Shown: one piece after another, positions 8,370 to 16,803 of the stretch
Layout: the number at the start of each line of letters is the position of its first letter
Position numbering within the stretch: the stretch's first letter is position 1
Origin: Pseudomonas sp. TH15
Lineage (GTDB): Bacteria; Pseudomonadota; Gammaproteobacteria; Pseudomonadales; Pseudomonadaceae
Assembly: GCF_016651105.1 (NCBI RefSeq)
Contig: NZ_JAEKEL010000001.1
Coordinates: forward strand, 2,098,001-2,162,000
Reading direction: 5' to 3'
DNA: 64,000 nt
Program-made: the position numbers and the translations under genes
The notes under the pieces: model-generated
Told to the model about the DNA's origin: nothing
Seen by the model: the letters and a program-made list of their open reading frames with translations, nothing else
Database searches by the model: none

Positions 8370-9080
8370 TTACTTGACGTGCCGTCCGCCGTTGACGGTC
8401 AGGGTCGTGCCGGTGACATAAGGGTTGTCGAGCAGATAGCGCAGGCTCTGGTAAATCACTTCGCTGCCGGGTTCGATGCCCAGCGCGGACTTGGCCAGGG
8501 CCTTTGCGCGGTACGCCGCGTCGTCGTCGGGATTGAACAATAGCAGGGCTGGCGCGATGCCGTTGACCTTGATCGTTGGCGCATATTTCGCGGCGAACGA
8601 CAGGGTCAGGCTGTCGAGCCCGGCTTTGCTGGCGCAGTAGCCGATGTGCTGGCTGCTGCCCTTGCGGGTCACGTCGTCGCTGATGTGCACGATGTCGGCG
8701 GGGCTCGAGCGTTCGAGCAAGTCGACGCAGTGCAGGTTGATCAGGTAGGGCGCGAGCATGTGCACAGTGAACATTTGGGTAAATGCCTGTGCGTCGGTGT
8801 CCGGTGTTTCGGCCAGCCATTCGGAGGCGTTATGGACTATCGCCCGCAGGCTGTCGGTGTGGGTTTTGAGTTCGGTGATGAACGCGAGGATGCCGGCTTC
8901 GCTGGAGAAATCCGCGAACACCGCCGTCGCCCCCAGATCGCGCAATGTTTGTACGCCGGGGCGTTCGCTGCGGTAGCTGAAGATCACTCGCTGGCCGTCT
9001 TCGAGCAAACGCTGCGCACAGTGCAGGCCGACACGCTGGCCGGCACCGGTGATGAGGATAGGGGCTGCGGAAGAGGTCAT
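8370..9080 (-). CDS. folM: dihydromonapterin reductase
   Basis: A 236-residue short-chain dehydrogenase that reduces dihydromonapterin with NADPH. The cofactor site is ILITGAGQRVGLHCAQRLL near the N-terminus, followed by RSERPG as NADP-specific contact. The active site is seen as IGYCASKAGLDSLTLSFAAKYA (Tyr and Lys of YxxxK), and the C-terminal end VTGTTLTVNGGRHVK is typical of FolM. It is the first gene of folM-folE-folX. The promoter presumably lies in the gap before the REPIN at 9138. Confidence 0.9.
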   Translation of the reverse strand: MTSSAAPILITGAGQRVGLHCAQRLLEDGQRVIFSYRSERPGVQTLRDLGATAVFADFSSEAGILAFITELKTHTDSLRAIVHNASEWLAETPDTDAQAFTQMFTVHMLAPYLINLHCVDLLERSSPADIVHISDDVTRKGSSQHIGYCASKAGLDSLTLSFAAKYAPTIKVNGIAPALLLFNPDDDAAYRAKALAKSALGIEPGSEVIYQSLRYLLDNPYVTGTTLTVNGGRHVK

Positions 9081-9137
9081 GAATGGCTCGCGTCGCGGTT
9101 AGAGCAAAACTATACCAGCGACGAAGCGTGAGGTGGT

Positions 9138-9233
9138 TTTTGTAGGAGCGAGGCTTGCCCGCGAAGGCGGTGTGTCAGGCAACATTGATGTCGACTGTTT
9201 CACCGCCTTCGCGGGCAAGCCTCGCTCCTACAG
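9138..9233. repeat. REPIN
   Basis: TTGTAGGAGCGAGGCTTGCC and its reverse complement flank about 40 bases (arms 9138-9168 and 9202-9233). It lies between the start of folM and the end of the ABM gene. Confidence 0.9.
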
Positions 9234-9236
9234 AGA

Positions 9237-9806
9237 TCAGCGGTTTTGGGTGGTGGGGGCGGCGGGCAACGGCCGCGTCGGTGTGGTGTGCAGCCAGTTC
9301 GCCAACAGATGGGTCGACAACGGAATAAAGAAATAAACCATCAAGGGCGTCAGGCACAGGGTGCTGATGAACACCCGAGGCAACAGGCTCATTTCGCCGA
9401 GCAACGGCCCCAGCACAAAATTGAACAACAGCGAGACCGGGAAGAATGCCAGCCAGATCGCCACAGCCTGTTTCCAGCGTGGCGGGCGTTGACCAACCGC
9501 GCCGAACCAGCCTTCGATGCCACTGACCCGATGTTCTGTCGGGTGGGCGAACAAGTCGCTGCCGCGTCCCAGCCAGGCGGTACGCGAAGCGGAGTGCTCC
9601 CAGGCGTGCAGGGTCTGCTCGTCGGCGAAGCGGAAGATAATCTGGAATTCGTTATCATCGGGCGGCGGAGCGAGCACGCCAGACCCGAGATAGCCGGGGA
9701 AGTCGGTGGCCAGCTGTTCGCCTTCACGCAACCAGGCGATCAGGTCCTGATAACGTCCATCGGCAACGCGGCGCGCCACCATCAGCGTGACGGGTGAGGT
9801 AGACAT
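9237..9806 (-). CDS. antibiotic biosynthesis monooxygenase (ABM) domain membrane protein
   Basis: A 189-residue protein. Residues 1-100 form an ABM fold, the small ferredoxin-like domain of heme-degrading and quinol monooxygenases (VTLMVARRVADGRYQDLIAWLREGEQLATDFPGYLG, FADEQTLHAWEHSASRTAWL). A membrane part with two hydrophobic segments follows (AIWLAFFPVSLLFNFVLGPLLG; RVFISTLCLTPLMVYFFIPL). The start MSTSPVT at 9806 has GGAG 8 bases upstream; the frame is open further but without a site. It diverges from the LitR-like regulator across 234 bp. ABM-membrane proteins of this architecture occur next to LitR/LOV genes, so light control is suspected. Substrate unknown. Confidence 0.8.
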   Translation of the reverse strand: MSTSPVTLMVARRVADGRYQDLIAWLREGEQLATDFPGYLGSGVLAPPPDDNEFQIIFRFADEQTLHAWEHSASRTAWLGRGSDLFAHPTEHRVSGIEGWFGAVGQRPPRWKQAVAIWLAFFPVSLLFNFVLGPLLGEMSLLPRVFISTLCLTPLMVYFFIPLSTHLLANWLHTTPTRPLPAAPTTQNR

Positions 9807-9942
9807 TGTGTATCTCCGTAAGGCAATCGCGTCGCTCCGGGTAGGAGTTTCGCCAGACGCAACGCCGGGGTGGTGGGCTGCGTCTTTGAACAAGCAAGGA
9901 TTATTCCCGAATATGAAAATTACGCCAGTGGCATTCGTCGTC

Positions 9943-10006
9943 CATCAATATCTTGTGTGTTATCCATCAATGTCTTGAATGATTGCGGGAGATAGGCGCT
10001 AGAATG
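9943..10006 (+). promoter_or_regulatory. direct repeat and 19-bp-spacer promoter before the MerR/LitR gene
   Basis: CCATCAATRTCTTG occurs twice, at 9943-9956 and 9965-9978, spaced 22 bp. The second copy runs into TTGAAT (9976-9981), which sits 19 bp from TAGAAT (10001-10006), 35 bp before the regulator ATG. MerR-family regulators act on promoters with such overlong 19-20 bp spacers, so autoregulation is likely. The repeat could bind this regulator or another protein. Confidence 0.5.
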
Positions 10007-10040
10007 GGATCCAACTTGCCCGTGGACGATCACCCCCCAA

Positions 10041-11000
10041 ATGCCTGTCCTGACTGACGTTGTCCACGGCTTGTTGCCAGCTGCCTCCCTCGAGCGGGAA
10101 GAACTTTTTCCGATTCGAGAAGTGTCACGCCTGACCGGTATCAACCCGGTCACTTTGCGGGCATGGGAACGTCGTTACGGTCTGATTCAACCCACGCGCA
10201 CCGAAAGTGGGCATCGACTGTATTCAATGGTCGATATCGAGACGGTTCGCAGCATTCTCGGCTGGATCGAGCGCGGTGTGGCGGTGAGCAAGGTCGGCAA
10301 GATCCTGGCAAAGACCGAACCGTTCAAAGCGCTCTCGCACATCATTCCCAATGAACTGGTGCTGGCGGATTATGCTCAATGGCAGCAGCAGGTTCAGACC
10401 GCTGTCAGTGCCTTTGACGATCTCCAGCTGGAACGGGTCTATGGGCAGATTTTTTCCAGCTACTCACTGCCTGTGGTGTTCCAGGACATTCTGATGCCGC
10501 TCTGGAAGCTGCTGTTGCAGCGACAGGATATGTTCGGCCAGACCAGCGAGTGGTTATTCTTCGATGCATTCTTGCGATCACGGGTGTCGCAGCGCTTGTT
10601 GCTGATACGTGATACATCGCCGCGCCGGGTCGTTATCAGCGCCCTGCCCGGTCAGTGCCGTGAATTTGAACTGCTGGTGGCAGCGCTGTTTCTGAGTGGG
10701 GCCGATTCAGGCGTGAGTGTGCTCACGATCGGCCAGCCATTCGATGAACTGACGCTGGTCTGCGAAAGAATCAAACCCGAGGCGCTTGTGCTGTTTTCCA
10801 ATCACGCGCCTTCACCGGAGCTGCCGAGGCGCCTGAACCGCTTGGCCATGAGCCTGGATTGTCAGCTGATGCTTGCCGGTGATGCGTCTGACCTGGCGCA
10901 GGAAAGCCTGGCCGGATCATCGATTGGTTGTCTGGGTAACGAGGGTTTGTTGATGCGTCAGCGCCTGAAGCAGTTCCTGGCGGGCAACCTGGATACTTGA
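10041..11000 (+). CDS. MerR-family regulator, LitR class II-like light-response repressor
   Basis: A 319-residue regulator. Residues 24-66 are a MerR winged helix (IREVSRLTGINPVTLRAWERRYGLIQP, RLYSMVDIETVRSILGWIERG). The remainder matches the helical plus B12-like domains of LitR/CarH proteins. The cobalamin signature with its axial histidine (ExHxxG) is absent; the matching place reads LPGQCREFELLVAALFLSG. This fits the class II LitR of P. putida, which does not bind B12 and is relieved by a short LOV protein in blue light; such a LOV gene is present at 11664-12140. No clear Shine-Dalgarno sequence precedes the ATG, so the start is less certain. It could still be a light-independent MlrA-like regulator. 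Confidence 0.75.
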   Translation: MPVLTDVVHGLLPAASLEREELFPIREVSRLTGINPVTLRAWERRYGLIQPTRTESGHRLYSMVDIETVRSILGWIERGVAVSKVGKILAKTEPFKALSHIIPNELVLADYAQWQQQVQTAVSAFDDLQLERVYGQIFSSYSLPVVFQDILMPLWKLLLQRQDMFGQTSEWLFFDAFLRSRVSQRLLLIRDTSPRRVVISALPGQCREFELLVAALFLSGADSGVSVLTIGQPFDELTLVCERIKPEALVLFSNHAPSPELPRRLNRLAMSLDCQLMLAGDASDLAQESLAGSSIGCLGNEGLLMRQRLKQFLAGNLDT

Positions 11001-11003
11001 AAT

Positions 11004-11663
11004 TCAGACGTGCAGGGCAGGATGGGTCAGACGATGTTGCTGAAGAATGAACTGACGCAGACGTTCGGTTTCGTCCTTGTCGCTCTGGCTGAGCTGATAA
11101 GCGAAGAAGCCTTGCTCGGTTTCCCGTTCGAATGTGCCGCGCAACGCGATTCGCTCATAGCCTGACGGGCTGAACCACAACGCGAAATGCTTCGGTGGCT
11201 TGGTTTTGTTGCGAACTTCCAGCAAAACCCCTTTGAACGACACTTCGTGGACCCACATCGTGCCGGGCTGCCCCTTGGCATTCTCCAGCGCAACCGGTTC
11301 CTCAAGTGTCAGGCGCCACGGTCGCACCATTGGCCCATCTTCAAAAATGCTCGGCACGCCCAGGCGCAAATGCAACGCGTGAAACTCGTCCTCGACCAGG
11401 TGCAGCGGGAAGGTCATTTGCTGATTTTCAAAGTTGGCCTGGATGGTGACTTGCTCATGGGCTGCCAGGCGAGTGAGCAGGTCACGGATCTGCGATCCAC
11501 CGTTGACGAGCAGGCTCGACGTTGCATCCCGCACATTGAGTTGCGGGTTGTGCTGCATGGTCTGGATAAAATCCAGCTCATCCTGGGTCAGGAGTGCGTC
11601 GCGTTGCATGGCTTGCTCGAAAGAAATAGTTACAAAGTCATTGGTGATTGTAGTTAATGACAC
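11004..11663 (-). CDS. unknown protein next to LOV gene, PilZ/YcgR-like look
   Basis: A protein of up to 219 residues with no signal peptide or membrane segment. Residues 100-200 contain VHEVSFKGVLLEV and GYERIALRGTFERE, reminiscent of the beta-barrel part of PilZ proteins (D/N-x-S-x-x-G), but the RxxxR c-di-GMP contact is not evident. The long frame begins with a GTG directly after the LOV stop codon without a visible ribosome binding site. An ATG at 11609 (201 residues) is a plausible alternative. It is co-oriented and contiguous with the LOV gene, so the two probably form one operon, and this protein may be the output partner. Function unknown. Confidence 0.55.
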   Translation of the reverse strand: MSLTTITNDFVTISFEQAMQRDALLTQDELDFIQTMQHNPQLNVRDATSSLLVNGGSQIRDLLTRLAAHEQVTIQANFENQQMTFPLHLVEDEFHALHLRLGVPSIFEDGPMVRPWRLTLEEPVALENAKGQPGTMWVHEVSFKGVLLEVRNKTKPPKHFALWFSPSGYERIALRGTFERETEQGFFAYQLSQSDKDETERLRQFILQQHRLTHPALHV

Positions 11664-12140
11664 TTAGTTCGCTGGTTTGTTTGCGCCGTTCGTCGCTTTG
11701 AGTGCAGCCAGTTCAGTCTGCAATTCAGCCACTTGCGCCTCTAGTTGCGTAACCCGCTGCTGTGCCTTGACCTGAGCGGTCACGTCTTTTTGTACACCGA
11801 CAAAATACGTTTGTCCGTCGCTTTCGTTTCTAACCGTCGAAAGGGACAGTTCGTTCCAGAACGGCTTGCCGTCCTTGCGGTAGTTACGCAGCACCTCCCG
11901 ACACGAGCCGCCGCTGTCCAGGGCCTTACGAATCAACCCCAGCGCTTCTTGATCCCGATCCCCGGCTTGCAGGAAGCGGCAGTCCTGATAGAGGATTTCT
12001 TCGCTGGTGTAACCGGTCAGGCGTTCGAACGCCGGGTTGACGTAAATCAGGATGTTATCCAGCTCGCCTTCCTTTTCGGCAATCACGATGCCGTCATTGG
12101 AAGCATTGATCACCATTTGCAGCAGTTGAGCGTTGATCAT
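11664..12140 (-). CDS. short LOV blue-light photoreceptor (PpSB1-LOV type)
   Basis: A 158-residue protein with a single LOV domain and a C-terminal helix. The photoactive cysteine is C54 in YQDCRFLQAGD, which forms a reversible adduct with FMN under blue light. The FMN-contacting segment reads NYRKDGKPFWNELSLSTV, and YFVGVQKDVTAQ closes the domain. Residues 125-150 form a leucine-rich coiled coil (VTQLEAQVAELQTELAALK), a dimerising J-alpha-type helix. The sequence closely resembles PpSB1-LOV of P. putida as remembered. It lacks an effector domain, so it must signal through a partner, plausibly the LitR-like regulator at 10041-11000. A good ribosome site (AGGA) lies upstream. Confidence 0.92.
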   Translation of the reverse strand: MINAQLLQMVINASNDGIVIAEKEGELDNILIYVNPAFERLTGYTSEEILYQDCRFLQAGDRDQEALGLIRKALDSGGSCREVLRNYRKDGKPFWNELSLSTVRNESDGQTYFVGVQKDVTAQVKAQQRVTQLEAQVAELQTELAALKATNGANKPAN

Positions 12141-12292
12141 CAGAGAATCCTTTCTGAGTTGATTAAGCGCTGCATTCTAGAAGAACAATAAGGGCTGTCT
12201 ACTGGCCATCAGCACTTATTGAGAGGCAATCGCAGGTTTTTTGCCGGTGCTGTTAATATCGCCAGTCTTTTTCCCGCTTCAGGATCAGATTG

Positions 12293-12748
12293 ATGAAAGT
12301 CGCCATCCTTTCCGGCTCGGTGTACGGCACGGCTGAAGAAGTCGCCCGGCACGCTGCGAATATTTTGAAAGCCGCCGGTTTCGAGACCTGGCACAACCCG
12401 CGCGCCAGCCTTGCCGATGTTCAGGCGTTCGGCCCTGAAGCCTTTCTGGCCGTGACCTCGACCACGGGCATGGGCGAATTGCCGGACAACCTGCAACCGT
12501 TGTACTCGATGATTCGCGACCAGTTGCCTGCCGCCTGGCGTGGTTTGCCGGGGGCCGTGATTGGCCTGGGCGATGCGAGCTATGGCGACACCTTCTGCGG
12601 TGGTGGTGAGCAGATGCGCGAATTGTTCGGCGAACTGGGTCTGCGCGAGGTCCTGCCGATGTTGCGCCTGGATGCCAGCGAAAGTGTTACCCCGGAAAGC
12701 GACGCCGAGCCTTGGCTGGCCGAGCTGGTCAGTGCTCTGCGGGGCTGA
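12293..12748 (+). CDS. flavodoxin
   Basis: A 151-residue short-chain flavodoxin binding FMN as an electron carrier. The phosphate loop is LSGSVYGTAEEVARHAA near the N-terminus (S-x-x-Y/T-G-T-A), followed by TSTTGMGELPDNL around the flavin and GLGDASYGDTFCGGGEQM. It resembles the MioC/YqcA-type flavodoxins. The start is the ATG at 12293, with AGGA 8 bases upstream; a TTG one codon earlier is less likely. Its last 20 bp overlap the end of the convergent LysR gene. The redox partner is unknown. Confidence 0.9.
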   Translation: MKVAILSGSVYGTAEEVARHAANILKAAGFETWHNPRASLADVQAFGPEAFLAVTSTTGMGELPDNLQPLYSMIRDQLPAAWRGLPGAVIGLGDASYGDTFCGGGEQMRELFGELGLREVLPMLRLDASESVTPESDAEPWLAELVSALRG

Positions 12749-13625
12749 CCGGATGCTCGCGCAATAGTGCGAGCCAGGCTTGGGCGGCTTTTGACAGGTA
12801 CGCGCCCTGGCGCCAGATAAAGGCAATGTCCCAACGCAGATACGCCGGCGCGTTCAAGGTCAGGCGCACCACGCCTGGCCGCACCAGCCCGCGCGCCACC
12901 ACGCGGGGCAACAGCACTACGCCTTGCCCGGCGGCCACCAGCGCCGCGAGAAAATCCGCCTGACCGCTGCGTCCACCTTCCTTGGGCGTAAATCCCAGCT
13001 GTTGGCAGGCCTGAAGCAATCGGTCGTTGAGCACAAAACTGCGCTGGTACAGCAGGAACGGCGTGTCGGCCAATTCCTCCAGACCAATCACTGTCTTCGT
13101 CGCCAATGGATGATCGGCCGGCAACAGGGCGTCCAGCGGTTCGTCGCAGAACGGCTGAAAAGCGAATTGAGGATCCTTCGTCAGCAGGCTGCCACCCAGT
13201 TCCAGTTCTCCACTTAATACGGCTTGCTCTATGTTCAGGCTGCCGCCTTCGAGCAATTGAATGCTGATGTTCGGGTAGCGCCGCCGGTACTCGGCGAACA
13301 GTCCTGCGAACAACGCGTCACTGCCCAGCAGTGGCAAACCCAGACGCAACTCCCCACGGGCCAGTTGGCTCAAATCGTCCAGCTCGCTGAGCAATTCATT
13401 GCGCAACCGCAGCATGCCTTCGGCCCGTTGTAACACCACGCTGCCGGCGGCGGTCAGTCGCAACTGCGAGCCCAGGCGTTCGAGCAGCGGGGTACCCAGG
13501 CTTTGCTCAAGTTGTGCGACCTGCTTGCTCACCGCCGATTGACTGATGTGCAAGGTCTTGGCGGCTTGGGTGAATCCGCCTTGATGCATCACTTCGATGA
13601 AGCTGCGTAGCTGTTTGAATTCCAT
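12729..13625 (-). CDS. LysR-type regulator of the cidAB-like genes
   Basis: A 298-residue LysR regulator. Residues 1-60 are the helix-turn-helix (FKQLRSFIEVMHQGGFTQAAKTLHISQSAVSKQVAQLEQ) and the rest is the periplasmic-binding-like effector domain (GELRLGLPLLGSDALFAGLFAEYRRRYPNI). It diverges from cidA/lrgA and lrgB with about 95 bp between the start codons. This matches CidR, which senses acetate or overflow metabolism and activates cidAB, but the ligand here is not shown. The start at 13625 (MEFKQL) fits the family; the upstream extension of the frame does not. Confidence 0.85.
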   Translation of the reverse strand: MEFKQLRSFIEVMHQGGFTQAAKTLHISQSAVSKQVAQLEQSLGTPLLERLGSQLRLTAAGSVVLQRAEGMLRLRNELLSELDDLSQLARGELRLGLPLLGSDALFAGLFAEYRRRYPNISIQLLEGGSLNIEQAVLSGELELGGSLLTKDPQFAFQPFCDEPLDALLPADHPLATKTVIGLEELADTPFLLYQRSFVLNDRLLQACQQLGFTPKEGGRSGQADFLAALVAAGQGVVLLPRVVARGLVRPGVVRLTLNAPAYLRWDIAFIWRQGAYLSKAAQAWLALLREHPVSPAEH

Positions 13626-13721
13626 GGGCCTGATTCCATATTGGAATGGCTTTGAGTCTAACAATTCGCTTCGGGGATAGCAGCCCGCTCCGTAAAATGA
13701 GCGCCTGTGAGGACCGAAACC

Positions 13722-14123
13722 ATGAACGCATCAATCCTGAACTCTCCAACGCTGAGAAAGCTTTCCCGACTGGTCGCTGAATTAGCCGTGCTGCTGGCGA
13801 TCTACCTGCTCGGCTGCCAGTTGGCCGCGTGGTTTGCCTGGCCGATTCCGGGCGGGGTGATCGGCATGGCGTTGTTGTTGCTGGCGTTCGCGTTCGGTTG
13901 GGTGAAACCTGCCGCGTTGCAGATGGGGGCCGGGTTGTTGATGGCCGAGATGCTGCTGTTCTTTATTCCTGCGCTGATGAGTCTGCTCGATTACGGCGGC
14001 CTGCTGCGCGACGACGGCTGGCGGATTCTGTTGGTGATCGGCGTCAGCACGTTGATGGTGATGCTGGTGACGGCGTTTACTGTGGAATTGGTCGTGCGGT
14101 TGAGGAGGTCCCATGAAGCTTGA
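13722..14123 (+). CDS. CidA/LrgA family holin-like protein
   Basis: A 133-residue inner-membrane protein with four hydrophobic segments: LAVLLAIYLLGCQLAAWFA, GVIGMALLLLAFAFGWV, MGAGLLMAEMLLFFIPALMSLL and ILLVIGVSTLMVMLVTAFTVELVV. The WPIPGGVIGMALL loop is the family signature. CidA/LrgA proteins work with CidB/LrgB in control of murein hydrolase activity, cell death and pyruvate or organic acid transport. The ATG at 13722 has GAGGA 8 bases upstream; a GTG at 13707 is in frame but has no site. It overlaps lrgB by 11 bp. Confidence 0.9.
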   Translation: MNASILNSPTLRKLSRLVAELAVLLAIYLLGCQLAAWFAWPIPGGVIGMALLLLAFAFGWVKPAALQMGAGLLMAEMLLFFIPALMSLLDYGGLLRDDGWRILLVIGVSTLMVMLVTAFTVELVVRLRRSHEA

Positions 14124-14799
14124 ACTGATGCCGATGTTCTGGCTGGCGTTCACCTTGCTGGCCTATTTGTTCAGTCGCTGGATCTATCGGCGCACCGGTC
14201 GATACTTGCTGTCGCCGCTGATTCTGGTCCCGGCCTTGCTGCTGGCGCTCGCCGTGCCGCTGCATACGGCCTACGCTGAATATTCAAGTAACACCCATTG
14301 GCTGATGGCGGTGCTGGGGCCGGTCACCGTGGCCTTCGCGGTGCCGATCTGGCAGCAGCGGCAGATGCTGGCGCGGCATTGGTCGGCGTTGCTGCTGGGG
14401 ATGCTGGCGGGCAGCGCGGCGTCCATCGGCAGTTCATTCGGTCTGGCCAAGGCGTTGGCGCTGGACAGCTCAGTGACGATGTCGCTGGTGCCCCGTTCGA
14501 TTACCACCCCCTTTGCCATGCCGTTGGCCCACGACCTCGGGGGCGTACCGGAATTGACGGCGGTGTTTGTGATGTTCACTGGTGTGTTCGGGGCGATGCT
14601 CGGCGGCATCCTGCTCAAGTGGTTACCGTTGCGCAGTGCCTTGGCGCGAGGCGCATTGTTTGGTGTCGGTGCTCACGGTGCCGGGGTCAGCCGGGCCCAT
14701 GAAGTGGGCGGTGAAGAAGGCTCGGTGGCGGGGCTGGTCATGGTTCTGACTGGGTTGCTGAATCTGTTCGCAGCACCCTTGTTGGCGTCGGTGCTTTGA
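14113..14799 (+). CDS. LrgB/CidB family membrane protein
   Basis: A 228-residue membrane protein with six or more hydrophobic segments. The LrgB signature is seen as TTPFAMPLAHDLGGVPELTAVFVMFTGVFGAMLGGILLKWL and the later GALFGVGAHGAGVSRAHEVGGEEGSVAGLVMVLTGLLN. It is coupled to the CidA/LrgA gene by overlap and acts with it in the inner membrane. The divergent LysR gene is the probable regulator. Nothing looks truncated. Confidence 0.92.
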   Translation: MKLELMPMFWLAFTLLAYLFSRWIYRRTGRYLLSPLILVPALLLALAVPLHTAYAEYSSNTHWLMAVLGPVTVAFAVPIWQQRQMLARHWSALLLGMLAGSAASIGSSFGLAKALALDSSVTMSLVPRSITTPFAMPLAHDLGGVPELTAVFVMFTGVFGAMLGGILLKWLPLRSALARGALFGVGAHGAGVSRAHEVGGEEGSVAGLVMVLTGLLNLFAAPLLASVL

Positions 14800-14932
14800 C
14801 ATGGATCCAAGCCCGGTGCCGCACTGACTCGCTAGGCCATCAAGCTGGCTGCTAATGCAACTACACGAAGTCCGGGGGCTGACTAGACTGCTGACACGTC
14901 AGTAAAACAATAAAAAAAGAGAGGTCCTTGCC

Positions 14933-15715
14933 GTGAGTGTGACCCACGTTCAATCGCCCCACAGTGTCAAAGACCAGGTCAGTGCCGCCGAGTGGCAGAC
15001 CCGCGTCGATCTGGCCGCCTGTTATCGCCTGGTAGCCCTGCATGGCTGGGATGATCTGATCTTTACGCACATCTCGGCGAAGGTGCCGGGTACCGAAGAC
15101 TTCCTGATCAACCCGTTCGGTTTGATGTTTCACGAAATCACCGCGTCAAGCCTGGTCAAGGTCGATCAGGCCGGCAACAAGCTGATGGACAGCCCTTACG
15201 AGATCAACCCGGCGGGCTACACCATCCACAGCGCCGTGCATGAAGTGCGTCACGACGTCGTCTGCGTGCTGCATACCCACACCGCTGCGGGTGTTGCGGT
15301 ATCGGCGCAGAAACAAGGCGTCCTGCCGATCAGCCAGCAATCGTTGTTCGTCCTGTCCAGCCTGGCTTATCACGCCTACGAAGGTGTTGCGCTGAACCAC
15401 GAAGAGAAGGCGCGGCTGCAAGCCGACCTCGGCAAAAACAATTTCCTGATGCTGCACAACCACGGTCTGCTGACCTGTGGCGGCACCATCGCTGACACCT
15501 TCTTGATGATGTTCACCTTCCAGCGTGCCTGCGATATCCAGGTGCTGGCGCAAAACGGTGGCGCCGAGTTGATCGCCATCGAACCGCAGATTCTGGCAGG
15601 CGCCAAGGCGATGATCGCTGGCGTCACCAAAAGTGCTCAAGGGATGGGCGGCGCACTGGCCTGGCCAGCGCTGCTGCGCAAACTCGATCAACAAGCCCCG
15701 GGTTATAAACTCTAA
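14933..15715 (+). CDS. class II aldolase/adducin family protein
   Basis: A 260-residue cytoplasmic enzyme of the fuculose-phosphate aldolase/adducin fold. The zinc-binding histidines are seen in CVLHTHTAAGVAVS and NFLMLHNHGLLTCG; GWDDLIFTHISAKVPG and FLINPFGLMFHEI are standard family blocks. It starts at a GTG with AGAGAGG about 9 bases upstream. The stop overlaps the ATG of the alpha/beta hydrolase (TAATG), so the two are co-translated. An imperfect dyad, CTGAC-AC-GTCAG, at 14891-14902 lies in the promoter region. The substrate is not known; members of this subgroup are often only annotated by fold. Confidence 0.88.
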   Translation: MSVTHVQSPHSVKDQVSAAEWQTRVDLAACYRLVALHGWDDLIFTHISAKVPGTEDFLINPFGLMFHEITASSLVKVDQAGNKLMDSPYEINPAGYTIHSAVHEVRHDVVCVLHTHTAAGVAVSAQKQGVLPISQQSLFVLSSLAYHAYEGVALNHEEKARLQADLGKNNFLMLHNHGLLTCGGTIADTFLMMFTFQRACDIQVLAQNGGAELIAIEPQILAGAKAMIAGVTKSAQGMGGALAWPALLRKLDQQAPGYKL

Positions 15716-16617
15716 TGCCACTCGCCGAGATTCCCCTGTGTGTCTGGCGCAAACGCGGCCAGACGTTTGTCTTCCGTGGCCAGGCCATCCGCTACTGGAC
15801 GGCCGGGCAGGGTGAGCCGCTGTTGCTGATCCATGGCTTCCCGACCGCCAGTTGGGACTGGCATTACCTGTGGCAGCCGCTTGCACAGCGCTATCGGGTG
15901 ATTGCCTGCGACATGCTCGGCTTCGGCGATTCGGCCAAACCGGTGAATCACGACTACAGCCTGCTGGAGCAAGCCGATTTGCAACAGGCCTTGCTGACGC
16001 ATCTGAACATCGAGCAGCCGGTGCACCTATTGGCCCACGATTACGGCGACAGCGTGGCCCAGGAACTGCTGGCCCGGCATCACGAGGCCCGGGTGAACAT
16101 CGCCAGTTGCGTGTTCCTCAATGGCGGCCTGTTCCCCGAAACCCATCGCCCGGTACTGATGCAAAAGCTCTTGCTCAGCCCGTTGGGCTGGATGATCGGC
16201 CGCGCCTTTACCCGCGATGGCCTGGTGAAAAGTTTCCGGCAGATTTTCGGTCCCCAGACCCGGCCCACTGAAAGCGAAATGGATGATTTCTGGAGCCTGA
16301 TCGACAGCAATCACGGGCCGCGGGTCATGCATAAACTCATTGGTTACATTCCGCAGCGACGGGTTCAACGGGAACGCTGGGTGAGCGCCATGCAGCGCGG
16401 CGACGTGCCGTTGCGGGTGATCGATGGCGAGGTCGATCCGATTTCCGGAGCACACATGGTCGCGCGCTATCGCGAGCTGATCCCCGACCCCGACACGGTG
16501 CTGCTCAACGGTATCGGCCACTACCCCCAGACCGAGGCACCGGTGCAGGTGCTCAAGCACTATCTGGCGTTCCGCGACCGGCTGGTTTCAGCGCCGCTGA
16601 AGCGGGCGTGTTCCTGA
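15715..16617 (+). CDS. alpha/beta hydrolase, epoxide hydrolase/dehalogenase-like
   Basis: A 300-residue hydrolase. The oxyanion loop is LIHGFPTASWDW, CDMLGFGDSAKP follows, and the nucleophile elbow is LLAHDYGDSVAQELL. An Asp at the elbow (D-Y-G-D-S) is the arrangement of epoxide hydrolases and haloalkane dehalogenases rather than Ser esterases. The acid is likely in VIDGEVDPISG and the histidine in LNGIGHYPQTEAP. It overlaps the class II aldolase gene by one base, implying one transcript and perhaps one pathway. Substrate unknown. Confidence 0.88.
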   Translation: MPLAEIPLCVWRKRGQTFVFRGQAIRYWTAGQGEPLLLIHGFPTASWDWHYLWQPLAQRYRVIACDMLGFGDSAKPVNHDYSLLEQADLQQALLTHLNIEQPVHLLAHDYGDSVAQELLARHHEARVNIASCVFLNGGLFPETHRPVLMQKLLLSPLGWMIGRAFTRDGLVKSFRQIFGPQTRPTESEMDDFWSLIDSNHGPRVMHKLIGYIPQRRVQRERWVSAMQRGDVPLRVIDGEVDPISGAHMVARYRELIPDPDTVLLNGIGHYPQTEAPVQVLKHYLAFRDRLVSAPLKRACS

Positions 16618-16681
16618 AAAGATCGCAGCTTTCGGCGGCGCCCACAGGCGCGTAGGAGCTGCCGAAGGCTGCGATCTTTTC
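16618..16681. repeat. GATCGCAGC-type inverted repeat
   Basis: AAGATCGCAGCTTTCGG and CCGAAGGCTGCGATCTTTT form the arms. The same sequence family recurs in this window at 30179, 32275, 42150 and 53962. It may also terminate the hydrolase transcript (T run at the right end). Confidence 0.75.
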
Positions 16682-16803
16682 AACATTCACCTCATCATCC
16701 CCCTGCCTTATCGCACACCATTCAGCCCCCTCGTCTTGATTGTGACCCGCCGCCCGGTGCCTGACACTCGAGGTTATCGTCCCCTGGCCTGCTGGAGTTC
16801 CCC

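Noticed and set aside
14891..14902. CTGAC-AC-GTCAG dyad before the class II aldolase gene as a firm operator
   Set aside because: Only 5-bp arms and a single copy; it could occur by chance.
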